This document shows positions 40,902-48,345 of a stretch of DNA of 64,000 bases, piece by piece. Location of the stretch: positions 44,517 to 108,516 of the forward strand of contig JAIBAP010000011.1 of the NCBI GenBank assembly GCA_019695115.1, in the 5' to 3' direction. Made by a program: the position numbers and the translations under genes. The notes below the pieces were generated by a model, which ran no database searches, was not told the DNA's origin, and worked only from the letters and a program-made list of their open reading frames with translations. This stretch comes from Caldilineales bacterium (GTDB lineage Bacteria; Chloroflexota; Anaerolineae; J102). The stretch's first letter is position 1. Each line of letters starts with the position of its first letter.

Positions 40902-42053
40902 ATGCCCTCCCATCTCGTCGTCAACGGCTGGTTCTGGGGCCAGAGCGCCACCGGCTCCGGCCAGTATCTGCACGGCCTGCTTCGCCATCTCCCCGCCGCC
41001 CTCCTCGACTGGCAGATCAGCCTGCTGATGCCGGCGCTTGCCCCTTTCCCACCCGCTCCTGTCCCCGCCGGTGTGAACCTGACCCACGCCCCCCTGCCGC
41101 GGCTGGCCCGCGGCCCGCGCCTGGTCAAACTGCTGTGGGAGCAGCACGCTTTCCCGGCCTGGTGTCGTCGTTTGCAAGCCGATGTCGCCTTCGTCCCCTA
41201 TTGGGGTTCGCCCTACCGCCCTTCCTGCCCCACCATCGTCACCATCCACGACCTCATCCCCCTGCTGCTCGATGACTACGCCACCTCGCCCACGGCCCGC
41301 GCCTACACCTGGCTCGTCAGCCAGAGCGCCCGCCGCGCCGCTGCCGTCCTCACCGTCAGCCAGGCCGCCGGGCGGGACATCGCCCGGCATCTGGGCATCC
41401 CCCCTGGCCGCCTGACCGTGACCTACGAAAGCCTGGGCGCGCCCCACAGCCGGGTGAAGGATGCGGCCGAGTTGGAGCGCGTCCGCTCGGCCTACCACCT
41501 GCCTCCGGCCTATCTGCTCTATCTCGGCGGCTTCGACCCCCGCAAGAACGTCCCCCTGCTGCTCCGCTCCTACGCCCTGGCCCGCCAGATGCGCCCTGAC
41601 CTGCCGCCGTTGCTGCTCGCCGGCCAGCTGCCGGAGCCGGGCGCCCGCTGGTTCACCGACCCGCGGCCGCTCATCGCCAGGCTCAGACTAGAGGACTCGG
41701 CCCGCACCCTCGGTTTCGTGCCCGACGCCGACAAACCCGCCCTCTACACGCTGGCCAGCCTGTTCCTCTTCCCCTCCCGCTACGAAGGCTTCGGCCTGCC
41801 GCCGTTGGAGGCGATGGCCTGCGGCACGCCCGCCCTGGTCAGCAACAGCAGTTCGCTGCCCGAAGTCGTGGGCGACACGCTGGCCCCGGTTCCCCTTGAC
41901 GGCGAAGACGCTCTGGCCGGCGCCATCCTCGCCGCCCTCGACCACCCGCCCGCCCCTGCCCGGCTTCAGGCCCAGGCCGCGCGTTTTCGTTGGCAAGACG
42001 CCGCCGCCGCCACGGCAGTGGTGATGCAACAACTTGCGTCATTCTCGTCGTAA
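40902..42053 (+). CDS. Glycosyltransferase family 4 protein
   Basis: The 383-aa protein has the two Rossmann-like domains of GT-B enzymes. PTIVTIHDLIPLLLDDY and AVLTVSQAAGRDIARHLG lie in the acceptor half, and YLLYLGGFDPRKNVPLLLRSYAL in the donor half. The retaining-GT4 motif FPSRYEGFGLPPLEAMACGTPALVSNSSSLPEVVGD carries the ExxxxxxxE donor-binding Glu pair. It is cytoplasmic and probably makes a cell-surface glycan. The ATG at 40902 is close to the predicted transcription start. A long palindrome follows the stop. Confidence 0.9.
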   Translation: MPSHLVVNGWFWGQSATGSGQYLHGLLRHLPAALLDWQISLLMPALAPFPPAPVPAGVNLTHAPLPRLARGPRLVKLLWEQHAFPAWCRRLQADVAFVPYWGSPYRPSCPTIVTIHDLIPLLLDDYATSPTARAYTWLVSQSARRAAAVLTVSQAAGRDIARHLGIPPGRLTVTYESLGAPHSRVKDAAELERVRSAYHLPPAYLLYLGGFDPRKNVPLLLRSYALARQMRPDLPPLLLAGQLPEPGARWFTDPRPLIARLRLEDSARTLGFVPDADKPALYTLASLFLFPSRYEGFGLPPLEAMACGTPALVSNSSSLPEVVGDTLAPVPLDGEDALAGAILAALDHPPAPARLQAQAARFRWQDAAAATAVVMQQLASFSS

Positions 42054-42057
42054 CCTC

Positions 42058-42110
42058 GTAGTAACGACTTTAGTCGTTCATTGTCGAAAAACGACTAAAG
42101 TCGTTACTAC
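42058..42110. repeat. 21-base perfect palindrome (REP-like) after the GT4 gene
   Basis: The arm at 42058-42078 (GTAGTAACGACTTTAGTCGTT plus its neighbour; core AACGACTTTAGTCGTT) is exactly complementary to 42090-42110, with an 11-base loop. A 15-base piece of the same sequence, GTCGTTACTACGAGG, is found inside the mannosidase gene at 8934-8948. There is no T-run, so it is more likely a dispersed palindrome than a simple terminator. Confidence 0.85.
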
Positions 42111-42120
42111 GCAAGGTTCT

Positions 42121-42342
42121 TACCGGGTCGAAAGCTACCCTACCGCCATGGCCGCGGCCCCCAAACAGGCGCGTAGCCAAAGGATGGCCGTGATCGGTGG
42201 TCAGGCCGGGAGAGAAGACGGCATCCAAATCGGCCATGCTCTCGAAGGCTCACGAGGTGGAGCGATCGATGGGCGGGCTGGTAGGGCTGGCCTGGTTGGC
42301 GAGAGTGTGGCGGGTGTGGATAGCAAGCGTTTGGAAGTTCAT
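42121..42342 (-). pseudogene. Broken 5' end of a cystathionine gamma-synthase-like gene
   Basis: The ATG at 42342 overlaps the tyrA stop by four bases. The reading [14 protein letters not shown]...PPIDRSTS, a TGA stop at 42250-42252, then AFESMADLDAVFSPGL in the same frame, matches the start of PLP-dependent trans-sulfuration enzymes (pattern: TLAIH.G......PPI..STSFAFE). The match fades by about 42125, right next to the palindrome at 42058-42110, and the rest of the gene (about 1 kb) is missing. The ORF was once the last gene of the aromatic operon or was fused to it. The family call rests on the motif order only. Confidence 0.6.
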
Positions 42343-43220
42343 GGCGACTTGTCTTTGGCCCAGCGTCGTCGTTCGTTGGCGATATCGGTCAGCGCCGCCC
42401 GCAGCCCGGCCTCGTCCCCGGCCGCCAGTCCGGCCCGCAGCCCGGTCAGCCGCTCGACATAGCGGTCCACGGCTGCCAACACCGCGGCGCGGTTGGTGAG
42501 CAAGATGTCCATCAGCATGTCCACATCCGAGGCTGCCACCCGGCTGCTGTCGCGGAACCCGCCCGCGGCCACCTCCCACACGGTTGGGTCGGTTGCGGCC
42601 ACATCGCTGGCATAGTCCACCAGGGCGCAGGCCGCCAGGTAGGGCAGGTGGCTGATGGCGGCCACCAGGCGGTCGTGGCGGGCGGGGTCGAGGACGAGAG
42701 GGCGGGCGCCGATGAAGCCGACCATCTCCTCGACCAGGGCTTGCGTGGCGGCGCTGGTGCGGTCGAGCGGGCAGAGGACGAAGGTGCAGCCGCGATAGAG
42801 GCCGGGTTCGGCTGCAGCCAGCCCGCCCGTCTCTTTGCCGCACATGGGGTGGCCGCCGATGACCTGGATAGGGGGCGGCAGGGCGGCCAGGGCGCGACAG
42901 ATGTCGATCTTGGTGCTGCCCAGGTCGATGAGGATGGCGCCGGGTTTGAGCAGGGGGCCGAGATCGGCGATCTGGCGGAGGATGGTGCGGACGGGCGCGG
43001 CCAGGACGACGATGTCGGCTGCAGCCAGGGCGGCGGGGGCGTCGAGGGTGGCGTCGTCCACGCAGCCGGCCGCCAGGGCCGGGGCGATGGCCTCGGCCCG
43101 ACGCACGACGCCCGTCACTCGGCGGCAATGGCCGCGCAGGTCGTAGCCGAGCGAGGCGCCCATCAGCCCCAGGCCGACGATGGCGACGTGGGCTTGGCGC
43201 AGGGTGAGGGAGGGTGTCAC
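42339..43220 (-). CDS. tyrA: Prephenate dehydrogenase
   Basis: The GTG at 43220 overlaps the stop of the preceding DAHP synthase gene (GTGA) and gives 293 aa, starting just before the Rossmann motif [29 protein letters not shown] is the prephenate-binding motif, and [24 protein letters not shown] is the conserved C-terminal part. The enzyme makes 4-hydroxyphenylpyruvate for tyrosine with NAD or NADP. No ACT domain is attached, so tyrosine feedback may be absent. An ATG-started frame further upstream would lie inside aroF and was not used. Confidence 0.93.
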   Translation of the reverse strand: MTPSLTLRQAHVAIVGLGLMGASLGYDLRGHCRRVTGVVRRAEAIAPALAAGCVDDATLDAPAALAAADIVVLAAPVRTILRQIADLGPLLKPGAILIDLGSTKIDICRALAALPPPIQVIGGHPMCGKETGGLAAAEPGLYRGCTFVLCPLDRTSAATQALVEEMVGFIGARPLVLDPARHDRLVAAISHLPYLAACALVDYASDVAATDPTVWEVAAGGFRDSSRVAASDVDMLMDILLTNRAAVLAAVDRYVERLTGLRAGLAAGDEAGLRAALTDIANERRRWAKDKSP

Positions 43221-44230
43221 AGGGTTCGGCCGAGGAAGGCGGTGAGGCCGCGCAGGTCGGACATGAGGGCGCCGAAGCGGGCGGGGTTGAGCGATTGGGC
43301 GCCATCCGACCAGGCCAGGTCGGGGTTGGGGTGGACTTCGATCATCAGGCCATCGGCGCCAGCGGCCAGGGCGGCGCGGGCGATGGGGGCGATGAGGTCC
43401 CATTTGCCGGTGCCGTGGCTGGGGTCGCCGATGACGGGCAGGTGGCTGAGTTGTTTGAGGACGGGGATGGCGTTGATGTCGAAGGTGTTGCGGGTGTAGG
43501 TTTCGAAGGTGCGGATGCCGCGCTCGCAGAGGATGACGTTGTAGTTACCGTTGGCCAGGATGTATTCAGCCGACATCAGCAGTTCCTGGATGGTGCTGCT
43601 GAGGCCGCGTTTGAGGAAGACGGGCGTCTGGACGTTGCCGACGGCTTGCAGCAGGCGGTAGTTCTGCATGTTGCGGGCGCCGATCTGGAGGATGTCGGCG
43701 TAGCGACAGACCAGCGGCACTTCGTCCGGGCTGAGGACTTCGGTGATGATGGGCAGACCGGTGGCCGCGCGCGCTTCGGCCAGCAGTTCCAGCCCCTCTT
43801 CGCCCAGGCCCTGGAAGGAATAGGGCGAGGAGCGGGGTTTGTAGGCGCCCCCGCGCAGGATGTGCGCCCCGGCTGCTTTCACGGCCTGGGCCGCTTCCAG
43901 GATCTGGCTGCGCGACTCGACCGAACACGGCCCGGCCATGATCACCAGGCCCGGCCCGCCGATCTTCACCCCGCCCACGTCGATGACCGTGTCGGCGGGT
44001 TTGAAGTCGCGGCTGGCGACTTTGTAGGGCTTGGTGATGCGCACGGTGTTCTCGACGCCGGCCATGACCTCGAAACTGGTGCGGTCCAGCCCGGCGGTGT
44101 TGCCCAAGACGCCGACGATGGTGCGTTCTTCGCCCTGGGAGAGGTGGACGTCCAGGCCGAGGCTGCGGACGCGCTCGATGACTCGGTCCAGGTCTGCCGC
44201 GGCCGCCGCCGGGCTCATGATGATGATCAC
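43217..44230 (-). CDS. aroF: 3-deoxy-7-phosphoheptulonate synthase (DAHP synthase), copy 1
   Basis: The 337-aa protein starts [21 protein letters not shown] at a GTG codon (44230). This N-terminal ferredoxin-like domain is usual for type I-beta DAHP synthases and gives the paralog's start MVIVMKP. The catalytic barrel has [24 protein letters not shown], and [13 protein letters not shown] with the metal-binding residues. It makes the first step of the shikimate pathway. A second copy lies 0.9 kb upstream in the operon (45149-46165), with a GxxExxY gene and repeats between them. The two copies are clearly paralogous but differ across their length. Confidence 0.94.
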   Translation of the reverse strand: MIIIMSPAAAAADLDRVIERVRSLGLDVHLSQGEERTIVGVLGNTAGLDRTSFEVMAGVENTVRITKPYKVASRDFKPADTVIDVGGVKIGGPGLVIMAGPCSVESRSQILEAAQAVKAAGAHILRGGAYKPRSSPYSFQGLGEEGLELLAEARAATGLPIITEVLSPDEVPLVCRYADILQIGARNMQNYRLLQAVGNVQTPVFLKRGLSSTIQELLMSAEYILANGNYNVILCERGIRTFETYTRNTFDINAIPVLKQLSHLPVIGDPSHGTGKWDLIAPIARAALAAGADGLMIEVHPNPDLAWSDGAQSLNPARFGALMSDLRGLTAFLGRTL

Positions 44231-44257
44231 AGTGCTTTATCCTGTCAGAGGGATGGA

Positions 44258-44400
44258 TTGGGTACGTGGATGAACGCGGAGGGACGCGGATTTCTTTTGG
44301 GATTAGAGATTGGGTGCGGGTGGGGGGGTGGGGACGCGGATTTCTTTTGGGGGGTAGAGATCGGGTGGTGGGTGGGCAGGAGAGGCGGATTCCTGCGGGG
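44258..44400. repeat. Left inverted repeat block flanking the GxxExxY gene
   Basis: ACGCGGATTTCTTTTGG occurs at about 44284-44300 and again at about 44334-44350. Read on the minus strand the left part gives AAATCCGCGTCCCTCCGCGT followed by TCATCCACGTACC. The same series (ATCCGCGT, CCTCCGCGT, CGTACC) runs on the plus strand at 44877-44931, beyond the other end of the gene. Confidence 0.8.
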
Positions 44401-44410
44401 TGAAGTGCGG

Positions 44411-44830
44411 CTACGGATGGGTCCAGGAGAGCGAACCCTTGTTGATATTGCTATAGGCGCGGCGGACGCGCTCCGGCTTAGGGCCGAAGTTGAGAAGTTG
44501 TCCCACTTCATAGGTGGTCGCCTTGAGGTAGTTCAACAGTTGCGCCTCGTGCTCGTCATCGAGGGCCTTGGCCGCTTTCAACTCCACGACGACGAGATTG
44601 CTCACCAGCAGATCGGCCTTGAAGAAGCCAACCGCCTCGCCTTCGTAATAGACGGTGATCTCCTTCTGCTGCTCTACCTTCAAGCCCAGCTTGCGCAGCG
44701 CGATCACCATCGCGTTCTCATAAACGTGTTCTGAAAACCCATAACCCAGGGCATTGTACACATGGTAGAACGCTTTCAGAACCAGCCCCGTGGTTTCTTC
44801 GTGCAAAAGCAGTACTTTTTCCTCTGGCAT
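44411..44830 (-). CDS. GxxExxY protein (PD-(D/E)XK-like family)
   Basis: The ATG at 44830 follows TTGGAGG with a 5-base gap and gives 139 aa. ALGYGFSEHVYENAM is the family's GxxExxY motif. VGFFKADLLVSNLVVVELKAAKAL supplies the D...ELKA pattern of PD-(D/E)XK nucleases. The function of this family is not established. The gene interrupts two adjacent DAHP synthase genes and lies between inverted blocks of TCCGCGT-type repeats, which suggests a recent insertion. Confidence 0.88.
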   Translation of the reverse strand: MPEEKVLLLHEETTGLVLKAFYHVYNALGYGFSEHVYENAMVIALRKLGLKVEQQKEITVYYEGEAVGFFKADLLVSNLVVVELKAAKALDDEHEAQLLNYLKATTYEVGQLLNFGPKPERVRRAYSNINKGSLSWTHP

Positions 44831-45148
44831 CTTGGCCTCCAAGAAAAGAAAGAGCGAGTGAAAGGGTCAAAGACAATCCGCGTTTCTCCGCCTCGATCCG
44901 CGTTCCTCCGCGTCAATCAGCGTACCAAAAAAAGAGAAACCCGGTCAATCCATGTCCCGTCAACAGGGCAAACCAAGAAAAAAAATCCGCGTTCCTCCGC
45001 GTCAATCAGCGTACCAAAAAAATCCGCGTTTCTCCGCGTCTCTCCGCGTACCAAAAAAGAGAAACTCAGTCAATCCATACGCCATCAACAGGGCAAACCA
45101 AGAAAAAAAATCCGCGTCTCTCCGCGCCAATCCGCGTAGCAACAAAAC
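44831..45148. repeat. Right repeat block flanking the GxxExxY gene
   Basis: No gene is seen. ATCCGCGT/CCTCCGCGTC/AATCAGCGTACC series occur several times. A stretch of about 95 bases (near 44931-45026) starting ACCAAAAAAAGAGAAAC and ending in the CCGCGT series is repeated in diverged form at about 45049-45142. Both copies contain CAACAGGGCAAACCAAG. Confidence 0.85.
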
Positions 45149-46165
45149 TCATTTCAGCGTGCGATCGACAGCTTCGGCGACGCGCTTGATCTGGCGCACG
45201 AGTTCGGCGAAGCGTTCGGGTTTGAGCGATTGGGCGCCGTCGGAGATGGCTTCGGCGGGGTTCGGATGCACCTCGATAATCAGCCCATCCGCGCCAGCCG
45301 CCACCGCCGCCAACGACATCGCGGGCACGATGTCCCAGCGTCCGGTGCCGTGGCTGGGGTCAGCGATCACCGGCAGGTGGCTGAGCTGTTTGAGCACAGG
45401 GATGGCGTTGAGGTCGAAGGTGTTGCGGGTGTATTTCTCGAAGGTGCGGATGCCGCGCTCGCACAACATGACCCGGTAATTGCCGCCAGCCAGGATGTAC
45501 TCGGCCGACATCAGCAACTCCTCCATGCTGCTCATCATCCCCCGCTTGAGCAAGACCGGGCGCTGCACCCGGCCGACGGCGTGCAAAAGGCCATAATTCT
45601 GGATATTGCGGGCGCCGATCTGCAACACGTCGGCATATTCGGTCACCATCGGCACGGCGTCCGGCGTCATCACCTCGGTGACGATTAGCAGACCATAGCG
45701 TTCGCGCGCCTCGGCCAGGATCTCCAACCCCTTCAGGCCCAGACCCTGGAAAGAATAGGGCGAGGTGCGCGGCTTGAACGCCCCTCCGCGCAAGATCTGC
45801 GCCCCCGCCTCTTTCACTGCTTGCGCCGTTTCTAGCAACTGCTCGCGGCTTTCCACCGAACACGGCCCGGCCATGACCACCAACTCGCGGCCGCCGATGC
45901 TGACGCCGTTGAGCCGGATCACGGTGTCGTCGGGGTGCGACTCGCGGCTGGCCAGCTTATAGGGCGCGCTGATACGGGTGATCTGCTCCACGCCCGGCAT
46001 GATCAAAAAGGCTTCGCGGTCGACATAGCGCGTCTCGCCCACCACGGCCACCACGGTGCGCTCGACGCCGTAGATGGGGTGGGGCGTGGCGCCGAATTCC
46101 TGCACGCGGGCGATCACCGCCCCGATCTCGGCAGCGGTGGAATTGGGTTTCATAACGATGACCAT
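45149..46165 (-). CDS. aroF: 3-deoxy-7-phosphoheptulonate synthase (DAHP synthase), copy 2
   Basis: The 338-aa protein starts [21 protein letters not shown] at ATG 46165; upstream codons come from TTGGTTA repeats. Like copy 1 it has the N-terminal ferredoxin-like domain, [24 protein letters not shown] and [13 protein letters not shown]. Having two copies in one operon could allow different feedback control or simply reflect recent duplication. pheA lies upstream across a 22-base hairpin. Confidence 0.94.
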   Translation of the reverse strand: MVIVMKPNSTAAEIGAVIARVQEFGATPHPIYGVERTVVAVVGETRYVDREAFLIMPGVEQITRISAPYKLASRESHPDDTVIRLNGVSIGGRELVVMAGPCSVESREQLLETAQAVKEAGAQILRGGAFKPRTSPYSFQGLGLKGLEILAEARERYGLLIVTEVMTPDAVPMVTEYADVLQIGARNIQNYGLLHAVGRVQRPVLLKRGMMSSMEELLMSAEYILAGGNYRVMLCERGIRTFEKYTRNTFDLNAIPVLKQLSHLPVIADPSHGTGRWDIVPAMSLAAVAAGADGLIIEVHPNPAEAISDGAQSLKPERFAELVRQIKRVAEAVDRTLK

Positions 46166-46180
46166 GGTTGGGTGCCTTGG

Positions 46181-46283
46181 AGATGGGGAGAGTGGGAGAT
46201 TGGAGAGTAGAGATTGGTGATTGGTTATTGGAGATTGGTTATTGGTTATTCGCAACCAATCTCCAATAACCAATCTCCAATAA
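46181..46283. repeat. Heptanucleotide array with a 22-base perfect hairpin
   Basis: The left arm at 46219-46240 is exactly complementary to 46254-46275, with a 13-base loop at 46241-46253. Both arms are built of TTGGTTA and TTGGAGA units or their complements. The hairpin lies between pheA and DAHP synthase copy 2 in the same transcript. Confidence 0.9.
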
Positions 46284-47153
46284 CTAAATCTGCAAGAGTG
46301 CGCTTTGGGCTACGCTGTTGTGATCAGGCAGGGCCGCGGCGGGGTAGGAGCCGAGTAGTTTGATGAAGGCAGCGCGGGCCAGCAGCCCCACCAGGGCCGC
46401 CCGGCATGGCTCGTCCTGCCAGTGGCCCTCGAAATCGAGATAGAAGACGTAGTGCCAGGGCCGGTTGCGCCGCGGCCGGCTTTCCAGCTTGGTGAGATTG
46501 ATCCCGCGCGAGGCGAATTCGTTCAGACAGGCCACCAGCGCGCCGGGCGAATGGGCGGTGGCGAAGACGAGCGAGGTCTTGGCCCGCTCGGCCGGGGGCG
46601 GGTCGCCGCGACCAACGATGAAAAAGCGGGTGTAGTTGAAGGCCAGGTCTTCGATGCCGGCCGCCAGCACCTCGAGACCGTAGATTTCGGCGGCCAGGCT
46701 GCTGGCGATGACAGCCACACCAGGCGCCGGGGTCGCGGCCAGCTCTTTGGCGCTGCCGGCGGTATCGTACCAGGGCACAGCCTGCCAGCCGTGACGGTTC
46801 AGAAAACGCTCGCATTGGGCCAGGGCCTGGGGATGCGAGCGCACGGTGGTGATCTGGTCGAGGCTGACGCCGGGCAGCGCCAGCAGGTTGTGTCGCACCC
46901 GCAGCAACACCTCGCCCCACACTTTCAGGTCATGATCCAACAAGAGATCATAGGCCTTGTTGATCGACCCCGCCACCGAGTTTTCCACCGGCAGAGCGCC
47001 GTAGGCCGCCCGGCCATCCTCCACCGCGGCGAAGATCTCCTCGAAGGCATGGCAAGGCAGCGTGATCGCCTCAGCGCCGAAATGCTGGCGGATCGCCTCC
47101 TCGCTGAAGGCCCCGTGCTCGCCCTGGAAGGCCACCACCTGCGCGGCGCTCAT
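46284..47153 (-). CDS. pheA: Prephenate dehydratase
   Basis: The 289-aa protein has the catalytic domain ([15 protein letters not shown] at the start, [20 protein letters not shown], and [11 protein letters not shown] with the conserved Thr-Arg-Phe). A C-terminal ACT domain ([42 protein letters not shown]) carries the ESRP phenylalanine-binding motif. It converts prephenate to phenylpyruvate and is probably inhibited by phenylalanine. Its ATG overlaps the aroH stop by four bases. Confidence 0.95.
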   Translation of the reverse strand: MSAAQVVAFQGEHGAFSEEAIRQHFGAEAITLPCHAFEEIFAAVEDGRAAYGALPVENSVAGSINKAYDLLLDHDLKVWGEVLLRVRHNLLALPGVSLDQITTVRSHPQALAQCERFLNRHGWQAVPWYDTAGSAKELAATPAPGVAVIASSLAAEIYGLEVLAAGIEDLAFNYTRFFIVGRGDPPPAERAKTSLVFATAHSPGALVACLNEFASRGINLTKLESRPRRNRPWHYVFYLDFEGHWQDEPCRAALVGLLARAAFIKLLGSYPAAALPDHNSVAQSALLQI

Positions 47154-47596
47154 CGCTTGCCTCCGCCGCCTTGCTGCCAGGCCAGCAGTTGATCATCGAT
47201 CCATCGCTCCAGTTCGCCTTCATCCAGGGGGGGGAGTTCCGCCTTGTCGGGCCGCAGGCGGGTGGCTTCGCCCAGGTAGACGTGCCGGATCTCGGCCGGT
47301 TTTTTGGTCGTGTTCCAGTGCACCAGGATGCGGATGCAGTGCGGCAAGCCGTTGGGCACATCCATCTCGTGCCCGCAGAGCAGAGCGGCATCCAGCCAAC
47401 CCAGCTGCCGGGCGGCCAGGGCGGGATACTCGGCATCGATGTCGCGCGTGGTGGTGAAGATGGCGCTGGCCACATCCTCGGCCTCGATGCCGTTGAGCCG
47501 GATGATCAGCGCCAAAAGGCGACGCGTCTCGCGCAAGATGGCCTCGCGCGAGTTAGTTTCGACGGTGGTGGCGCCGCGCACGCCTCGACAGACCAT
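47150..47596 (-). CDS. aroH: Monofunctional chorismate mutase, AroH type
   Basis: From ATG 47596 the protein is 148 aa and starts [20 protein letters not shown], the classical start of AroH-type chorismate mutases (R.GAttv..Nt...I). It also has [18 protein letters not shown] and [14 protein letters not shown], which carry the active-site Arg and Tyr. It makes prephenate for PheA and TyrA in the same operon. AAGGAG lies before this ATG. A second in-frame ATG at 47680, also with AAGGAG, would add 28 residues; family comparison favours 47596. It is the first enzyme gene after the attenuator. Confidence 0.92.
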   Translation of the reverse strand: MVCRGVRGATTVETNSREAILRETRRLLALIIRLNGIEAEDVASAIFTTTRDIDAEYPALAARQLGWLDAALLCGHEMDVPNGLPHCIRILVHWNTTKKPAEIRHVYLGEATRLRPDKAELPPLDEGELERWIDDQLLAWQQGGGGKR

Positions 47597-47745
47597 CACG
47601 GGTTGCTCCTTAGGAGGGTGGGTCATCGCCCAGACGGGGGCGGCGACCGGGGGTGAGTACCACAGACCGGCTTGTAACATCGTTCGTGCTCCTTGCTGAT
47701 GGTGGGAGCTTTCACCCACGCTTGCCGCCGTCATCCCCACCGGCC

Positions 47746-47763
47746 TTGCCTGATCTCAGGCAA
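47746..47763. repeat. 8-base perfect hairpin just after the attenuator
   Basis: TTGCCTGA-TC-TCAGGCAA is a perfect inverted repeat directly after the T-run of the attenuator on the minus strand. Its role is unclear; it might stabilise the readthrough transcript. Confidence 0.6.
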
Positions 47764-47764
47764 C

Positions 47765-47796
47765 AAAAAGAGCGTGGGCGGTATCGCTCCACGCTC
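47765..47796 (-). terminator. Attenuator terminator of the aromatic operon
   Basis: On the minus strand GAGCGTGG (47789-47796) pairs with CCACGCTC (47770-47777) and is followed by TTTTT (47765-47769). The 11-base loop contains most of GGAGCGAT, which can instead pair with the leader segment at 47846-47853. The terminator lies between the leader peptide stop (47820) and aroH. Confidence 0.87.
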
Positions 47797-47937
47797 GGGG
47801 ATGGTGTTCAGGGTGGGTGTTATGCCTTCGTGCCCTGCCCGGCGGGGAGCGATCTGCCAAAATAGCCAAAATAAAAATAGTACCAGGCAAAGGCAAACTC
47901 GCGCCGGGCCTCTGTCACGCGCAGGTTGCTCCACGCC
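47783..47937 (-). promoter_or_regulatory. Attenuator pairing segments 1, 2 and 3
   Basis: Segment 1 (47928-47937, GGCGTGGAGC in the RNA sense) can pair with segment 2 (47841-47850, GCTCCCCGCC) with nine of ten bases. Segment 2 (ATCGCTCC at 47846-47853) can instead pair perfectly with segment 3 (GGAGCGAT at 47783-47790), which is part of the terminator stem. Segment 3 shares the nine-mer GCGTGGAGC with segment 1. These are the 1:2, 2:3 and 3:4 alternatives of a classical attenuator. Confidence 0.83.
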
Positions 47938-47990
47938 ACCGCGGGGTGGGCCGGAGGAAGAACGGCGGTCGGGAGCAGGGTCGTAGTCAT
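47820..47990 (-). CDS. Aromatic-rich leader peptide of the aroH-pheA operon
   Basis: The 56-codon ORF begins at ATG 47990, about 18 bases after the predicted transcription start, and ends at TAA 47820-47822. Residues 32-44 read FAFAWYYFYFGYF: ten of thirteen are Phe, Tyr or Trp. All five Phe codons are TTT and three of four Tyr codons are TAT, against the GC-rich habit of the neighbours. A ribosome waiting here for charged tRNA-Phe, -Tyr or -Trp would free the following segment 2 to form the antiterminator. The rest of the peptide has no known function. No strong Shine-Dalgarno is present. The peptide itself is regulatory. Confidence 0.85.
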   Translation of the reverse strand: MTTTLLPTAVLPPAHPAVAWSNLRVTEARREFAFAWYYFYFGYFGRSLPAGQGTKA

Positions 47991-48014
47991 GGCAGGGCCA
48001 AAAGAGCGGGGGTG

Positions 48015-48043
48015 AGGATAGCATAGGGCCGGGGGGCTGTCAA
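48015..48043 (-). promoter_or_regulatory. Promoter of the aromatic amino acid operon
   Basis: On the minus strand TTGACA (48038-48043) and TATCCT (48015-48020) are exactly 17 bases apart. Transcription should start near 48008, upstream of the leader peptide. The -35 box lies just after the T-run of the tRNA-Leu terminator. Confidence 0.82.
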
Positions 48044-48049
48044 ATAAAC

Positions 48050-48077
48050 AAAAAGCGCCGGGATGAATTCCCGGCGC
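48050..48077 (-). terminator. Terminator of the tRNA-Leu gene
   Basis: GCGCCGGGA (48055-48063 on +) and TCCCGGCGC (48069-48077 on +) form a 9-base stem with a 5-base loop. On the minus strand TTTTTG follows. It lies just after the tRNA 3' end at 48084. Confidence 0.88.
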
Positions 48078-48083
48078 CATTGC

Positions 48084-48168
48084 TGGTGCCCCCGGTCCGA
48101 CTTGAACGGACACGCCCTAAGGGCATAGGCCCTCAACCTACCGCGTATGCCAATTCCGCCACGGGGGC
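48084..48168 (-). tRNA. tRNA-Leu (anticodon GAG)
   Basis: The minus strand reads GCCCCCGTGGCGGAATTGGC at the 5' end. The anticodon arm is GUAGG-UUGAGGG-CCUAU, so the anticodon is GAG. A long variable arm (GCCCTTAGGGC) follows, as expected for leucine tRNA. The T arm GTCCGTTCAAGTCGGAC and acceptor GGGGGC-A are complete, and CCA is encoded at 48084-48086. Length is 85 bases with CCA. Confidence 0.95.
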
Positions 48169-48179
48169 ATGACAAAGCC

Positions 48180-48208
48180 ATTATAAGGTCAGTGAGTCGA
48201 GAACGCAA
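48180..48208 (-). promoter_or_regulatory. Promoter of the tRNA-Leu gene
   Basis: On the minus strand TTGCGT (48203-48208) and a perfect TATAAT (48180-48185) are 17 bases apart. Transcription would start near 48173, five bases before the tRNA. Confidence 0.8.
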
Positions 48209-48332
48209 ACTTGTGGCGCGACGCTCGCGCCCACGTGCGGGTTTTCGGCGCCCGTGCCGCACTGGGGCGCCGTCTTCGCCATCTTTCCGATTTCTGCGAA
48301 GTCGAGCACGCCCTCGCGCGGGTTTTCTGCGG

Positions 48333-48338
48333 TATAAT
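48333..48338 (+). promoter_or_regulatory. -10 box giving a near-leaderless transcript of the VOC gene
   Basis: TATAAT lies seven bases before ATG 48346. No good -35 box is visible. Transcription would begin at or next to the A of the start codon, so the mRNA is probably leaderless. Confidence 0.5.
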
Positions 48339-48345
48339 GGCGCCC

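Noticed and set aside
42034..42462. Plus-strand ORF covering the palindrome and pseudogene
   Set aside because: No motif, and the minus strand in the same place has a clear family pattern.
44931..45142. The two ~95-base repeats as a CRISPR or insertion-sequence end
   Set aside because: No transposase with matching ends and only two diverged copies; kept as part of the GxxExxY flank.
47618..47690. A separate leader peptide starting at 47680
   Set aside because: The frame runs straight into aroH without a stop, so it is at most an alternative start.
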